Below are positions 1 to 9,007 of a DNA stretch of 64,000 bases, in pieces. Source of the DNA: Pseudomonas sp. Tri1. Its GTDB lineage: Bacteria; Pseudomonadota; Gammaproteobacteria; Pseudomonadales; Pseudomonadaceae. A program made the position numbers and the translations under genes. Where the stretch lies: positions 3,952,001 through 4,016,000 of the forward strand of contig NZ_CP072913.1 in assembly GCF_017968885.1 (NCBI RefSeq), written 5' to 3'. Position 1 is the first letter of the stretch, and the number at the start of each line of letters is the position of its first letter. The notes under the pieces were generated by a model. It saw only the letters and a program-made list of their open reading frames with translations, searched no databases and was not told the DNA's origin.

Positions 1-1
1 A

Positions 2-709
2 GGCCAGGCGCTGATCGCCATCAGCCACGCGCACATGGCCGGCGGTTCGGTCTCCGAAGATTCCGAGCGCAGCCTGATCATCGGCAACGCCGAAGCCCTG
101 CCCGCCAGCCTGTTTGGCCCGAGCATCAGCTACGTCGCCCTCGGCCACCTGCACAAACCGCAGAAGGTCAACGGCGAAGAGCGCATCCGCTACAGCGGCT
201 CGCCGATCCCGCTGTCATTCTCGGAGATCGGCTATCAGCATCAGATCCTCGATATCACCCTGGACGGCGAAGCCCTGATCAAGGTCGAACCACGACTGAT
301 TCCCCGCGCCGTCAACCTGCAACGCCTGGGCCCGGCGCCGCTGGCCGATATCCTGATACAACTCAAAGACCTGCCGGACATCGACCTGTTGGCCGATGTC
401 CAGCGCCAACCCTGGCTGGAGGTCCGGGTGCGCCTCGACGAGCCGCAGCCAGATTTGCGCCATCAAGTGGAAACCGCGCTGCAAGGCAAAGCCGTGCGCC
501 TGGTACGGATCGCCGCCGAATATGCTGGCAATGGTGGCAACACCAGTGCCGACGACGGCCCAGCGCTGATCGAACTGGATCAACTCAGCCCGCAGGAACT
601 GTTCAGCCGTGCCTGGCAGGACACCTACGGCAACGAGGTGGACGAACAGACCCTCAAGGATTTCGCCGTGCTGTTGCAAGACGTGCAGATGGAGAGCGAG
701 CAGCCATGA
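2..709 (+). CDS. sbcD: Exonuclease subunit SbcD, C-terminal part (cut by window edge)
   Basis: The frame is open from base 2 and carries the end of a calcineurin-like phosphoesterase domain: a SHAHM motif at the edge (metal-binding His), then GHLHKPQ and YSGSPIPLSFSE, both typical of SbcD/Mre11 nucleases. SbcD is the Mn-dependent nuclease that cuts hairpins and protein-blocked DNA ends together with SbcC. The N-terminal half lies outside the window. The stop overlaps the sbcC start by ATGA (706-709), so the two subunits are probably translationally coupled. The identification rests on the motifs plus sbcC directly downstream. Confidence 0.93.
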   Translation, partial: GQALIAISHAHMAGGSVSEDSERSLIIGNAEALPASLFGPSISYVALGHLHKPQKVNGEERIRYSGSPIPLSFSEIGYQHQILDITLDGEALIKVEPRLIPRAVNLQRLGPAPLADILIQLKDLPDIDLLADVQRQPWLEVRVRLDEPQPDLRHQVETALQGKAVRLVRIAAEYAGNGGNTSADDGPALIELDQLSPQELFSRAWQDTYGNEVDEQTLKDFAVLLQDVQMESEQP

Positions 710-3700
710 AGATTCTCGCGATCCGCCTCAAGAACCTCGCCTCCCTGGCTGGGCCTTTCGACATCGATTTCACTGCCGAACCCTTGGCCAGCGCCGGCCT
801 GTTTGCCATCACCGGCCCCACGGGCGCCGGCAAGAGCACGCTGCTCGACGCCTTGTGCCTGGCGTTGTTCGGCGCCGTGCCGCGCCTCAACAACACCGGG
901 CGTGACGCCAAGGTCCCAGACGCCGACGGCGAAATCGCCACGGGCGACCCGCGCACACTGTTGCGCCGTGGTACCGGCGATGGCTATGCCGAAGTGGATT
1001 TTCGCGGCATCGACGGGCGCCGCTATCGCGCCCGCTGGGAAGCCAATCGCGCCCGGGAAAAGGCCGGTGGCAAGCTGCAAGCCAGCCGCCAGAGCCTGCG
1101 GGACCTGGACAACGATCAACTGCTGGCGAGCCAGAAAGGCGAATACAAGGCCCAGCTCGAAGCAGCCCTGGGCCTGAACTTCGAACAGTTCACCCGCGCC
1201 GTGCTGCTGGCCCAGAGCGAGTTCAGCGCGTTTCTCAAGGCCGATGACAACGACCGCAGCGAACTGCTGGAAAAACTCACCGACACCGCCCTGTACACCC
1301 GCCTCGGTCGCCGCGCCTTCGACAAGGCCAAACAAGCCAAGGAAACCCACAAGCAATTGCAGGACCAGGCCACCGGCGTCACCCCGCTGGCACCCGAGGC
1401 CAGGGCCGAGCTGGACCAGCGCTTCAACGACGCCCAGCAGCAACTCAAGACCCAACAGGCACAACTCAAGCAGTTGGAGCTGCAACACACCTGGCTCAAG
1501 GACTTGCGCCAGTTGCAGGACGAACAGACCAGCGCCGCCGAACAGCTGCAACAGGCCCAAGCCGATTGGGACGCCCTGGCCGACGAGCGCCTGAAACTGA
1601 CGCGCCTGGAACAACTGGCACCGCAGCGGCATCAGTTCATTCGCCAGACGGAACTGACCCGCCAGCTCGAACCGTTAGCGGTACAGATCCAGCACCTCGC
1701 CCAGCAACAGGTCGACCTGCATGCACAACAGACCGCGCTGGAAAACGGCCTGGGCGATGCGCAACGGGCACTGGCCGCAGCCCGCCAACACAGTGCCGAG
1801 AGCGCACCGCTGCTGCGCCAGGCCTTCGACGAGCAAAATACCCTCGCCCGCCTCGCCATGGACGTCAGCCAGGGCGCCGAGCGCCAGGAACAGGCGCAAC
1901 AGGCTTGCAGCGAAGGTCAACGCACGATTGACAGCCTGCTTGAACAGCAAAGGCTGGTGGCCGAGCGCTTGCAGCGAATCGCCGATGCGCTTGAACACAG
2001 CGCGCAGCTTGCGCCCCTGAGCGATGCCTGGAATGCCTATCGCGATCGCCTCCAACAGTTGATGCTGATTGGCAATCGCTTGAACAAGGGCCAGGCCGAA
2101 CTCGCCACACTGGAGCAAAGCGCCGCGCGCGCCATCGAGGAGCTGGCAAACCAGCGACAGAACCTTGAAGTGCTCTACAAAGAAGCCGGTGCCGAACCGG
2201 ACGCGGTGGCCGAACAGATTCAGTTGCTTGGCAACCTGTTGCAAGACAACCGCAAGCAATTACGTGCCTTCGAAGACCTGACCCGGCTGTGGGCCAGCCA
2301 GCAGGAACTGGACAAACGTGGCGGCGATCTGGAACAACGCCAACAACGGGCGTTGCAGGAACGTGACCGGCTGGTGCGTGAAGGCGGCGAAGCCAAGGCC
2401 GAACTGGCGATTGCCGAACAGGCCCTGGCCGTCACCCGCGGACTGCTGGAGCGTCAGCGCCTGGCCCGCAGCGAAAGCGTCGAGCAACTGCGCACGCAGT
2501 TGCAGGACGACCAGCCGTGCCCGGTGTGTGGCAGCGTCGAGCATCCGTACCATCAGCCCGAGGCCCTGCTGCAAAGCCTCGGGCGCCATGATGAAAGCGA
2601 AGAGGCCAACGCCCGCAAAGCCGTCGACCTGCTCAATGAAAAAGTCATCGACCTGCGAGCCCAATACAGTGGCGTCATCGCTCAGCTCAAGGAACTCAAA
2701 CAACAGCAGGAACAACTCGCCACCCAGCAACAGAGCCTGGCACCCAGCCTTGCAGCCCACCCGCTGTCAGCACAACTGCTGGCCCAGGACTCGAACAAAC
2801 GCGACGCCTGGCTGGCGCAGCAGAACAGCCAACTGCATCAACACATCAGCCAGGACGAACAACGGCAAAACGCACTGCTGACCCTGCAACAGGACGCCGC
2901 GCGCCTGACGCAGCAACTGCGCAATGCCGAAACGGCGAGCCAGCAGGCAGCCCAGCAGTTGAGCAGCCAGCAGCAGGAACTGGCCCATGATCGCCAGCGC
3001 CTGGATGAGGAGTTGAGTCACTTCAGCGCCTTGTTGCCAGCAGACACCCTGCAGGCCTTGCGCAGCGAGCCCGCCGCGACCTTCATGCAGCTCGACCAGC
3101 AGATATCCCAGCGCCTGGAGCAATTGGAACAGCAGCGTGACGAACTCGGCGAACAGCTCCAGCGCCAGCAAACCCTGGAGAAGGAACAGGACCGCCAGCA
3201 GACGCGTGTGCAGCAATTGGAATCGGCGCAGCAGCAGTTCAAGGCCCTGACCGAACAACAGCAAGCGTGCCAGGAAAAACTCACGTACCTGCTGGGCACG
3301 CACACCAGCGCCGAACAATGGCAGCAACAGATCGACCAAGCCCTGGAACAGGCTCGCAATGCCGAAGCAGGAGCCAATCAACACCTGCAGGAACTGCGCA
3401 ATAACCTGGTGCAGTTGGCCGCCGAACTCAAGGCCCGGCAGGAACAGGCGCAATCCCTGGACAGCGAACTTCAAGCGCTGGCGGCCGCCATCGCGCAATG
3501 GCGCACCACACATCCTGAATTGGACGACGCCTCCCTCGAAGCCCTGCTCAGCCTCGACGAACAGCACGTCAGCCAATTGCGCCAGCACCTGCTCAACAGA
3601 GAAAAGGCCATCGAACAGGCCCGCGTGCTGCTGATCGAACGCGAGCAACGCCTGCAAAACCACCAGGCCCAGCACAATGGCAACCTGGCGCCCGAACAGT

Positions 3701-4347
3701 TGGCCGAAGCCCTCACCGAGCTACAAGCCCGGTTCGCCGCCAGCGAACAACACTGCGCCGAACTGCGCGCCGAACAGGCCGAGGACCAGCGCCGACAGAA
3801 CGCCAATCAGGCCCTGGCCCAGCAGATCGAGCAGGCCTACACCGAGTACCAACGCTGGGCACGCCTGGATGCGTTGATCGGTTCGGCCACCGGCGACCGT
3901 TTCCGCAAACTGGCCCAGGCGTACAACCTCGATTTGCTGGTGCACCACGCCAACACCCAATTGCGGCAACTGGTTCGTCGCTACCGGCTCAAGCGCGGCG
4001 GCAGCATGCTCGGGCTGCTGGTGATGGACACGGAAATGGGCGATGAACTGCGCTCGGTGCATTCATTGTCCGGCGGCGAGACTTTCCTCGTCTCCCTCGC
4101 CCTGGCCTTGGGCCTTGCCTCGATGGCGTCCAGCACGCTGAAGATCGAGTCGCTGTTCATCGACGAAGGCTTTGGCAGCCTCGATCCCGAATCCCTGCAA
4201 CTGGCGATGGATGCCCTCGACGGGTTGCAGGCTCAGGGGCGCAAGGTCGCGGTGATTTCCCACGTGCAGGAAATGCATGAGCGGATCCCGGTACAGATCC
4301 AGGTCCGGCGTCAGGGCAACGGCTTGAGCACGGTGGAAGTGAAATGA
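706..4347 (+). CDS. sbcC: Exonuclease subunit SbcC (SMC/Rad50-like ATPase)
   Basis: This is the 1213-residue ATPase partner of SbcD in double-strand-end and hairpin processing. The N-terminus has the Walker A motif GPTGAGKSTLLDALC around residues 36-50. Two long Gln/Glu/Leu/Ala-rich coiled coils follow, split by a zinc hook CPVC at residues 605-608. The C-terminal ATPase half has the signature LSGGETFLVSLALALG and Walker B LFIDEGFGSLD. Length and order match Rad50/SbcC proteins. The start overlaps the sbcD stop and the stop overlaps the next gene by ATGA, giving a compact three-gene operon. Confidence 0.96.
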   Translation: MKILAIRLKNLASLAGPFDIDFTAEPLASAGLFAITGPTGAGKSTLLDALCLALFGAVPRLNNTGRDAKVPDADGEIATGDPRTLLRRGTGDGYAEVDFRGIDGRRYRARWEANRAREKAGGKLQASRQSLRDLDNDQLLASQKGEYKAQLEAALGLNFEQFTRAVLLAQSEFSAFLKADDNDRSELLEKLTDTALYTRLGRRAFDKAKQAKETHKQLQDQATGVTPLAPEARAELDQRFNDAQQQLKTQQAQLKQLELQHTWLKDLRQLQDEQTSAAEQLQQAQADWDALADERLKLTRLEQLAPQRHQFIRQTELTRQLEPLAVQIQHLAQQQVDLHAQQTALENGLGDAQRALAAARQHSAESAPLLRQAFDEQNTLARLAMDVSQGAERQEQAQQACSEGQRTIDSLLEQQRLVAERLQRIADALEHSAQLAPLSDAWNAYRDRLQQLMLIGNRLNKGQAELATLEQSAARAIEELANQRQNLEVLYKEAGAEPDAVAEQIQLLGNLLQDNRKQLRAFEDLTRLWASQQELDKRGGDLEQRQQRALQERDRLVREGGEAKAELAIAEQALAVTRGLLERQRLARSESVEQLRTQLQDDQPCPVCGSVEHPYHQPEALLQSLGRHDESEEANARKAVDLLNEKVIDLRAQYSGVIAQLKELKQQQEQLATQQQSLAPSLAAHPLSAQLLAQDSNKRDAWLAQQNSQLHQHISQDEQRQNALLTLQQDAARLTQQLRNAETASQQAAQQLSSQQQELAHDRQRLDEELSHFSALLPADTLQALRSEPAATFMQLDQQISQRLEQLEQQRDELGEQLQRQQTLEKEQDRQQTRVQQLESAQQQFKALTEQQQACQEKLTYLLGTHTSAEQWQQQIDQALEQARNAEAGANQHLQELRNNLVQLAAELKARQEQAQSLDSELQALAAAIAQWRTTHPELDDASLEALLSLDEQHVSQLRQHLLNREKAIEQARVLLIEREQRLQNHQAQHNGNLAPEQLAEALTELQARFAASEQHCAELRAEQAEDQRRQNANQALAQQIEQAYTEYQRWARLDALIGSATGDRFRKLAQAYNLDLLVHHANTQLRQLVRRYRLKRGGSMLGLLVMDTEMGDELRSVHSLSGGETFLVSLALALGLASMASSTLKIESLFIDEGFGSLDPESLQLAMDALDGLQAQGRKVAVISHVQEMHERIPVQIQVRRQGNGLSTVEVK

Positions 4348-4946
4348 GCCACGCCACGCTCTATTCCTTTCGCCGCTGCCCCTACGCGATGCGGGCTCGC
4401 ATGGCGTTGCGCTACAGCGCGGTGCAGCTTGCGATTATCGAAGTCAGCCTGAAGGCCAAGCCGGCCGAGATGCTTGTGCTGTCCAGCAAGGGCACGGTGC
4501 CGGTACTGCAGGTCGATAGCCGGGTGATCGATGAAAGCCTGGAAATCATGCGCTGGGCCTTGGCGCAGCAGGACCCGGAAAACTGGAGATTGTTCGGCGA
4601 CCCTGAAGGCCAGGCGTTGACGGCAGCGTTGATCGAGGAAAACGACCAGGTCTTCAAGCTGCATCTGAACCGCTACAAGTACCCTGAGCGCCATCCCGAA
4701 CGAGCGATGGAGCACTATCGGGCCGAGGGCGAGGTTTTTCTGCGCAGGCTGGAAGCATTGCTTGAAAGCCGGTCATTCCTGGCAGCGGATCACCAGAGCC
4801 TGGCCGACGTGGCACTGATGCCGTTCGTGCGCCAGTTCGCCCATGTCGACCGTGAGTGGTTTGCCCAGGCGCCCTACCCGCGGCTACAGGATTGGTTACA
4901 TCGGTTCCTGGAGTCCGAGCTGTTCGTGGCGATCATGGCCAAGTAA
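4344..4946 (+). CDS. Glutathione S-transferase family protein
   Basis: A 200-residue protein with an N-terminal thioredoxin-like GST fold: LYSFRRCPYAMRARMAL carries a CPYA glutaredoxin-like active site, and GTVPVLQ contains the cis-Pro that binds glutathione. The C-terminal helical part ends with ADVALMPFVRQFAHVD, usual for GSTs. It starts inside the sbcC stop (ATGA), so it is co-transcribed with sbcDC. The substrate is unknown. The CPYA cysteine suggests a thiol-transferase or omega-like activity rather than a classical Tyr/Ser GST; this is inference. Confidence 0.85.
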   Translation: MSHATLYSFRRCPYAMRARMALRYSAVQLAIIEVSLKAKPAEMLVLSSKGTVPVLQVDSRVIDESLEIMRWALAQQDPENWRLFGDPEGQALTAALIEENDQVFKLHLNRYKYPERHPERAMEHYRAEGEVFLRRLEALLESRSFLAADHQSLADVALMPFVRQFAHVDREWFAQAPYPRLQDWLHRFLESELFVAIMAK

Positions 4947-4965
4947 CTGCCTGCGCAGCACTTTT

Positions 4966-5066
4966 CGATCATTCCCATGCTCCCGCGTGGGAATGTCGCC
5001 AGGGACGCTTCTGGTGTGACGCAAAGCGTCACCGGATGCTTTCCCACGCAGAGCGTGGGAACGAGT
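4966..5066. repeat. Palindromic repeat doublet, GTTCCCACGC-type
   Basis: Two imperfect palindromes of the type ATTCCCACGC...GCGTGGGAA lie at about 4966-4998 and 5038-5064. A shorter palindrome (GACGCAAAGCGTC) sits between them. The same three-part arrangement recurs, more decayed, at 42320-42423, and a single perfect palindrome of this family is at 22973-23003. This is a second REP-like family distinct from the GTGGGAGCGAGC family. Confidence 0.75.
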
Positions 5067-5079
5067 TGATCTGGTCCGA

Positions 5080-5205
5080 TCAGTCGCTGAGCAAGCTCAA
5101 CAATCGCTCACGAGCCGCTTCCAACTCGCCGGAATCCGGCTGAGCGGCTGAAACAATCGGAGTGGAATAGAGAAACAGCAGCATCACCGCCAGACGCATC
5201 GCCAT
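5080..5205 (-). CDS. Predicted small exported protein (41 aa)
   Basis: A short frame encodes 41 residues. It begins MAMRLAVMLLFLYSTPIVSA, a textbook signal peptide with cleavage expected after VSA. A mature peptide of about 21 residues remains: AAQPDSGELEA then ARERLLSLLSD, acidic then amphipathic. An AAGGAT Shine-Dalgarno lies about 6 bases before the ATG. I do not recognise a family. The signal peptide and the ribosome site argue for a real gene. It lies alone between the GST gene and a long inverted repeat. Confidence 0.55.
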   Translation of the reverse strand: MAMRLAVMLLFLYSTPIVSAAQPDSGELEAARERLLSLLSD

Positions 5206-5300
5206 GGTGTCGATCCTTAATCGGCAAAGGAGTCAATTTATCAGCGTCAAATTTAAACACATGGCCAAGTGATATTACAGCAGGATTTCTCCAGAAACGG

Positions 5301-5363
5301 CGAAGCCTGCGATCTTTTCTCTTTCACCCAGCTTCAGTGAAGATGAAAAGATCGCAGGCTTCG
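5301..5363. repeat. Long inverted repeat with 18-bp perfect arms
   Basis: The arms CGAAGCCTGCGATCTTTT (5301-5318) and AAAAGATCGCAGGCTTCG (5346-5363) are perfect reverse complements around a 27-base loop. The arm sequence resembles a dispersed repeat common in fluorescent pseudomonads (from memory). It sits just past the end of the 59-residue gene that terminates at 5380 on the minus strand, so the hairpin could also act as its terminator. Confidence 0.8.
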
Positions 5364-5379
5364 GTCGTTGCGCGAGATT

Positions 5380-5559
5380 TCAGTGTTGAGACTTGTGGTC
5401 CAGCGCCGCGTAGAAGTTGGCGCTTTGTTGCAGGTATTTCTCGGTATAGCTCTGAGTGCGGTTTCTTTTGTCGCTGATCTCGACACTGGCACTGGCGGGC
5501 AGCGCCACGGTGGCAGAGATAGCGGAAGCAGCGATCACGGAGAAGAGATTCAGATTCAT
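5380..5559 (-). CDS. Small exported protein (59 aa), unknown function
   Basis: The start at 5559 gives MNLNLFSVIAASAISATVAL followed by PASAS, a clean signal peptide cut near residue 25. A GAGG ribosome site lies about 8 bases upstream. The mature part is about 34 polar residues, including KRNRTQSYTEKYLQQSANFY, with no cysteine. I recognise no named family; it looks like one of the short DUF-type periplasmic proteins of pseudomonads. A longer upstream start is possible but would bury the signal peptide. Confidence 0.65.
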   Translation of the reverse strand: MNLNLFSVIAASAISATVALPASASVEISDKRNRTQSYTEKYLQQSANFYAALDHKSQH

Positions 5560-5689
5560 GGCGGTAGACCTCGGATTCAGTTGGCTGACTTGCCCGGTTG
5601 GGCCGTGAAGCAAACTTACGCGCCGAGGCGTCCTGCCTTGAAATGCTTTGTAGTACTAGCGAATATCAGTCTCGTTGATACAACCACGA

Positions 5690-5710
5690 AGGCCCCGAAA
5701 AACGGGGCCT
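5690..5710 (-). terminator. Hairpin downstream of the lactonase gene
   Basis: AGGCCCCG-AAAAA-CGGGGCCT forms a perfect 8-bp GC-rich stem with a 5-base loop, 6 bases after the lactonase stop. The U-tract is weak, so termination efficiency is uncertain. Confidence 0.6.
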
Positions 5711-5715
5711 GCGGT

Positions 5716-6891
5716 CTATTGACGGACGATGAACTTCAAATCGCTCGGCGCATCCATCGCCACTTTCTGCACAGTTTTACCCAGCAGACCGGTCTTGGGG
5801 TCGCGCTCGAGCACCACGATCTGATTGCTCTTCTGGTTGGCGAACAGCAGGAATTTGCCACTCGGGTCGAGGCTGAACTCGCGCGGATGGTCACCTTCTA
5901 CGGAACGGCGCTGAAGCTCCTTCAGCGTGCCCGCTGCCGGGTCGATGGCGAACACCAGCACTTCGTTGGTGGTACCGCGATTGCTGACGTACAGGTACTT
6001 GCCATCCTGCGAGGCATGCAGTGCAGCCGCCGCCCTGCCCGGTTGAGGCTTGCCAGCCGCCAGGTCCACCAGTTGGCGCGGGGTCAAGCGTCCATCCTGA
6101 TAATCGAATACGGCCACTTGCGCGCTCATCTCCATCGTCAACCAGGCGTGCTTGCCATCGGCGCTGAACAGCAGATGACGCGGGCCGCTGCCGGGCGGCA
6201 ACTGCACGAAGGCCGGGTCGGCGGCGGTCAGCGGCAGCTCAGGGTTGGCCTTGGGGTCGTAGCGGTAGATAAACACCTTATCTGCCCCCAGATCGTTGGC
6301 GAACACATATTTGCCATCGGGCGAGGACACGGCGGCATGCACATGGGCCGACATCTGCCGCTCGGGATTGACCCGGCTCGGCTGATGACTGCTCAACTGC
6401 ACCGGGGGCGACAACTTGCCGTCGGCGGCCACCGGCAACATCGCCAGGGTACCGCCCGGATCTTCAACCACCGAGTAGTTGCTGACCAGCAAGTGCCGGC
6501 CATCACCGCTGAGACTGGAATGGGTCGGCTCGTTGCCCAGGGACTGCACCTGATTGATCAGGCTCAGTTCATGGGTTTTCGGGTCGATGGCGTAGCTGCT
6601 GACCTTGCCCACCGGATCCTTCTGTCCCGGGCCGTTTTCATTGACCACGAACAGTCGAGTCATGTCCTTGGAAAGGGTCAGCCACGACGGGTTGTCAGTC
6701 TTGATCACTTGCAACGGCTTGGCATCGAGCTGGCCGGTGCGGCTGTCGAATTGCAAGCGGTAGATGCCCTGGCTCTGGCCGGCGGTGTAGGAACCCACCA
6801 GCAGTTGATGACGCTCGTTGGTATCGGCCTGAACGCCCATGGCGCCCAAGCTGCCGGCCATCAACAGCGGCCAGAAACTACGCATCTTCAT
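5716..6891 (-). CDS. Exported lactonase-family beta-propeller protein
   Basis: The 391-residue protein starts MKMRSFWPLLMAGSLGAMGV, a signal peptide, so it should be periplasmic. The mature part has the seven-bladed propeller pattern of the YbhE/6-phosphogluconolactonase family: LLVGSYTAGQSQGIYRLQFD, PSWLTLSKDMTRLFVVNE, NEPTHSSLSGDGRHLLVSNY, AHVHAAVSSPDGKYVFANDL, GPRHLLFSADGKHAWLTME and HPREFSLDPSGKFLLFANQ. The expected reaction is sugar-lactone hydrolysis. GAGGA precedes the chosen ATG. The start overlaps the upstream gene by 14 bases, so the two are coupled. A longer start at 7053 lacks support. The pentonate genes nearby suggest an aldonolactone substrate (inference). Confidence 0.85.
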   Translation of the reverse strand: MKMRSFWPLLMAGSLGAMGVQADTNERHQLLVGSYTAGQSQGIYRLQFDSRTGQLDAKPLQVIKTDNPSWLTLSKDMTRLFVVNENGPGQKDPVGKVSSYAIDPKTHELSLINQVQSLGNEPTHSSLSGDGRHLLVSNYSVVEDPGGTLAMLPVAADGKLSPPVQLSSHQPSRVNPERQMSAHVHAAVSSPDGKYVFANDLGADKVFIYRYDPKANPELPLTAADPAFVQLPPGSGPRHLLFSADGKHAWLTMEMSAQVAVFDYQDGRLTPRQLVDLAAGKPQPGRAAAALHASQDGKYLYVSNRGTTNEVLVFAIDPAAGTLKELQRRSVEGDHPREFSLDPSGKFLLFANQKSNQIVVLERDPKTGLLGKTVQKVAMDAPSDLKFIVRQ

Positions 6892-7177
6892 GTTCCTCGT
6901 CCTCATCATCGTCGTGGCCTCTGGTCGCTTCCACGCACTCCAGGTGGTGATCACCCGAATCGCTGGTGATGATCCAGTGCTTGGAGGCTTTGTCGAACGT
7001 CGCGGCCTGCATCTGCGTCGGCGTGAAACGCCAGTGCTCGAGGGTGCGCCCATTCATGCACTCGACGTGCAGCTGATCTTGCTCATCCAGGGAAAAATCG
7101 AATGCGTACAGCCCGTCAATGATCAGCATGTCGCAGGATTCGAGGGAGTGCAGCAGGGTGTCGGTAACGGCAGTCAT
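6878..7177 (-). CDS. Small acidic conserved protein (DUF5629-like)
   Basis: The chosen start gives 99 residues beginning MTAVTDTLLHSLESCDMLII. The protein has a compact alpha/beta look (LYAFDFSLDEQDQLHVECM, LEHWRFTPTQMQAATFD) and ends in a strongly acidic tail, GHDDDEDEEHEDA. I think it belongs to the Pseudomonas-restricted DUF5629 group, with moderate certainty; the function is unknown. It overlaps the start of the exported lactonase by 14 bases and is probably the first gene of that two-gene unit. An upstream start at 7219 would add 14 poorly supported residues. Confidence 0.65.
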   Translation of the reverse strand: MTAVTDTLLHSLESCDMLIIDGLYAFDFSLDEQDQLHVECMNGRTLEHWRFTPTQMQAATFDKASKHWIITSDSGDHHLECVEATRGHDDDEDEEHEDA

Positions 7178-7275
7178 GGTGATCAGTCGGTCATTGGGAA
7201 AGTTGCCATGATAACCCAATGTGGGAGTGGGCCTTGGGCCATGACGTCAGACTCGATGTTGACTGGGCTATTGCC

Positions 7276-7369
7276 ATCGCGAGCAAGCTCGCTCCCACAG
7301 TTGGGTTTTCAGCGAACGCAAATTTTGTATTCACTAAAGATCCCCTGTGGGAGCGAGCTTGCTCGCGAT
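7276..7369. repeat. REPIN: two inverted REP copies
   Basis: ATCGCGAGCAAGCTCGCTCC (from 7276) and its inverted partner CTGTGGGAGCGAGCTTGCTC (7345-7369) flank a 44-base spacer. This is the dominant REP family of the window, arranged as the classical inverted doublet mobilised by RAYT transposases. It lies between the acidic small protein gene and the aldehyde dehydrogenase stop. Confidence 0.93.
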
Positions 7370-7414
7370 GGCGGCAGCCCGGTCAATCTCAATCCAGCTG
7401 CCTCACCGCAATCC

Positions 7415-8995
7415 TCAGACCGCCTCGCGCCCCGGCACCCCATCCACCAACCGCAGGATCCCCAACGGGTTGGCGTTCTTCAGCGGTTCCGGCAGCAGGC
7501 TGTCGGGATAGTTCTGGAAGCACACCGGACGCAGGAAACGATCGATCGCCAGAGTGCCCACCGAAGTACCACGGGCATCGGATGTCGCCGGATAAGGCCC
7601 GCCATGCACCATCGAATCACACACTTCCACCCCGGTCGGATAACCGTTGAGCAGGATGCGACCGACCTTCTGTTCCAGCAACGGCGTCAATTCGCTGAAC
7701 CGTTCGAAATCCGCCGGCTCGCCGATCATTGTCGCGGTCAGTTGACCGTGCAGGCCGTTCAGCGCAGCGGTCAGTTGCGCTTGGTCGGCGACTTCGACAA
7801 ACACCGTGGTCGGGCCGAACACTTCTTCCTGCAGCGCCTCGTCACCGTCGATCAGCAGGCTGGCATCGGCCTTGAACAGCTGCGGCTGAGCCTGGTTACC
7901 CTGCTGCTCGCGCCCGGCCAGATGCTCGATGCCCGGGTGAGCCAGCAATTTCTGCAAACCTTTGCCGTAGCTTTGCAGCGTGCCGGCGTTGAGCATGGTT
8001 TGTGGCGCCTGGTCGCCGATCAACGCAGCCACCTGTTGAGTGAACGCTGTGAACTGCGGCGAACGGATACCGATCACCAAACCGGGGTTGGTGCAGAACT
8101 GGCCACAACCCTGCACCACCGAGGCGGTCAAGTCGCGGGCAACGCTGTCGGCACGGGCTTCCAGCGCTTGCGGCAAGACGATCACCGGGTTGATGCTCGA
8201 CATCTCGGCGAATACCGGGATCGGCTGCGGTCGCGCGGCGGCCATGTCGCACAAGGCGCGCCCGCCCTTGAGGGAACCGGTGAAGCCCACGGCCTGGATC
8301 GCCGGATGCTTGACCAGCCATTCGCCGACACCACCGCCGTAGATCATGTTGAACACACCGGCCGGCATAGCGGTTTTCTCAGCCGCGCGGATGATCGCAT
8401 CGGCCACGTGCTCGGCGGTTGCCATGTGGCCGCTGTGGGCCTTGAACACCACCGGGCAACCGGCAGCAAGGGCCGACGCGGTGTCGCCACCGGCCGTGGA
8501 AAACGCCAGGGGGAAGTTGCTGGCACCAAACACCGCCACCGGACCGAGGCCGATGCGGTACTGGCGCAGATCCGGGCGCGGCAACGGCGTACGTTCCGGC
8601 AAGGCCCGGTCGATGCGCGCGCCGTAGAAATCGCCACGGCGCAGGACCTTGGCGAACAGGCGCATCTGGCCGCTGGTGCGACCGCGCTCGCCCTGGATCC
8701 GCGCCGCCGGCAACGCGGTTTCACGGCAGACTACGGCGACGAACTCATCGCCCAGGGCATCCAGTTCATCGGCAATGGCTTCGAGGAACTCGGCCCGGCG
8801 CACCGCGCTCAGGCTGCGATAGGCCGGATAAGCAGCGGCAGCGGCCTTGGCGGCGGCGTCGACTTCTTCTGCCGTGGCCTGGATGAAATCATGGGGCAAG
8901 GCTTCGCCGGTGCTGGCGTCGACGCTCTGCAGGCGAGTCTGGCCCGCCGCACTGCGCGCCCCACCGATGTAGTTGTGGCCAAGGATCTGGTTCAT
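7415..8995 (-). CDS. 2-ketoglutarate semialdehyde dehydrogenase (aldehyde dehydrogenase family)
   Basis: A 526-residue NAD(P)+ aldehyde dehydrogenase of the KGSADH type, the last step of oxidative pentonate or hexarate breakdown, giving 2-oxoglutarate. The catalytic Cys301 lies in GQFCTNPG and the general base Glu264 in VFAEMSSINP. The cofactor-site segment GPVAVFGASNFPLAFS, the Ala-rich N-terminus and YGGGVGEWLVKHP are typical of the subgroup. AAAGGAG precedes the ATG. It follows the FAH-family gene by only 12 bases, so it is the third gene of an operon with the MFS transporter. Exact substrate range cannot be read from sequence. Confidence 0.9.
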   Translation of the reverse strand: MNQILGHNYIGGARSAAGQTRLQSVDASTGEALPHDFIQATAEEVDAAAKAAAAAYPAYRSLSAVRRAEFLEAIADELDALGDEFVAVVCRETALPAARIQGERGRTSGQMRLFAKVLRRGDFYGARIDRALPERTPLPRPDLRQYRIGLGPVAVFGASNFPLAFSTAGGDTASALAAGCPVVFKAHSGHMATAEHVADAIIRAAEKTAMPAGVFNMIYGGGVGEWLVKHPAIQAVGFTGSLKGGRALCDMAAARPQPIPVFAEMSSINPVIVLPQALEARADSVARDLTASVVQGCGQFCTNPGLVIGIRSPQFTAFTQQVAALIGDQAPQTMLNAGTLQSYGKGLQKLLAHPGIEHLAGREQQGNQAQPQLFKADASLLIDGDEALQEEVFGPTTVFVEVADQAQLTAALNGLHGQLTATMIGEPADFERFSELTPLLEQKVGRILLNGYPTGVEVCDSMVHGGPYPATSDARGTSVGTLAIDRFLRPVCFQNYPDSLLPEPLKNANPLGILRLVDGVPGREAV

Positions 8996-9007
8996 CGCAA
9001 GTCTCCT

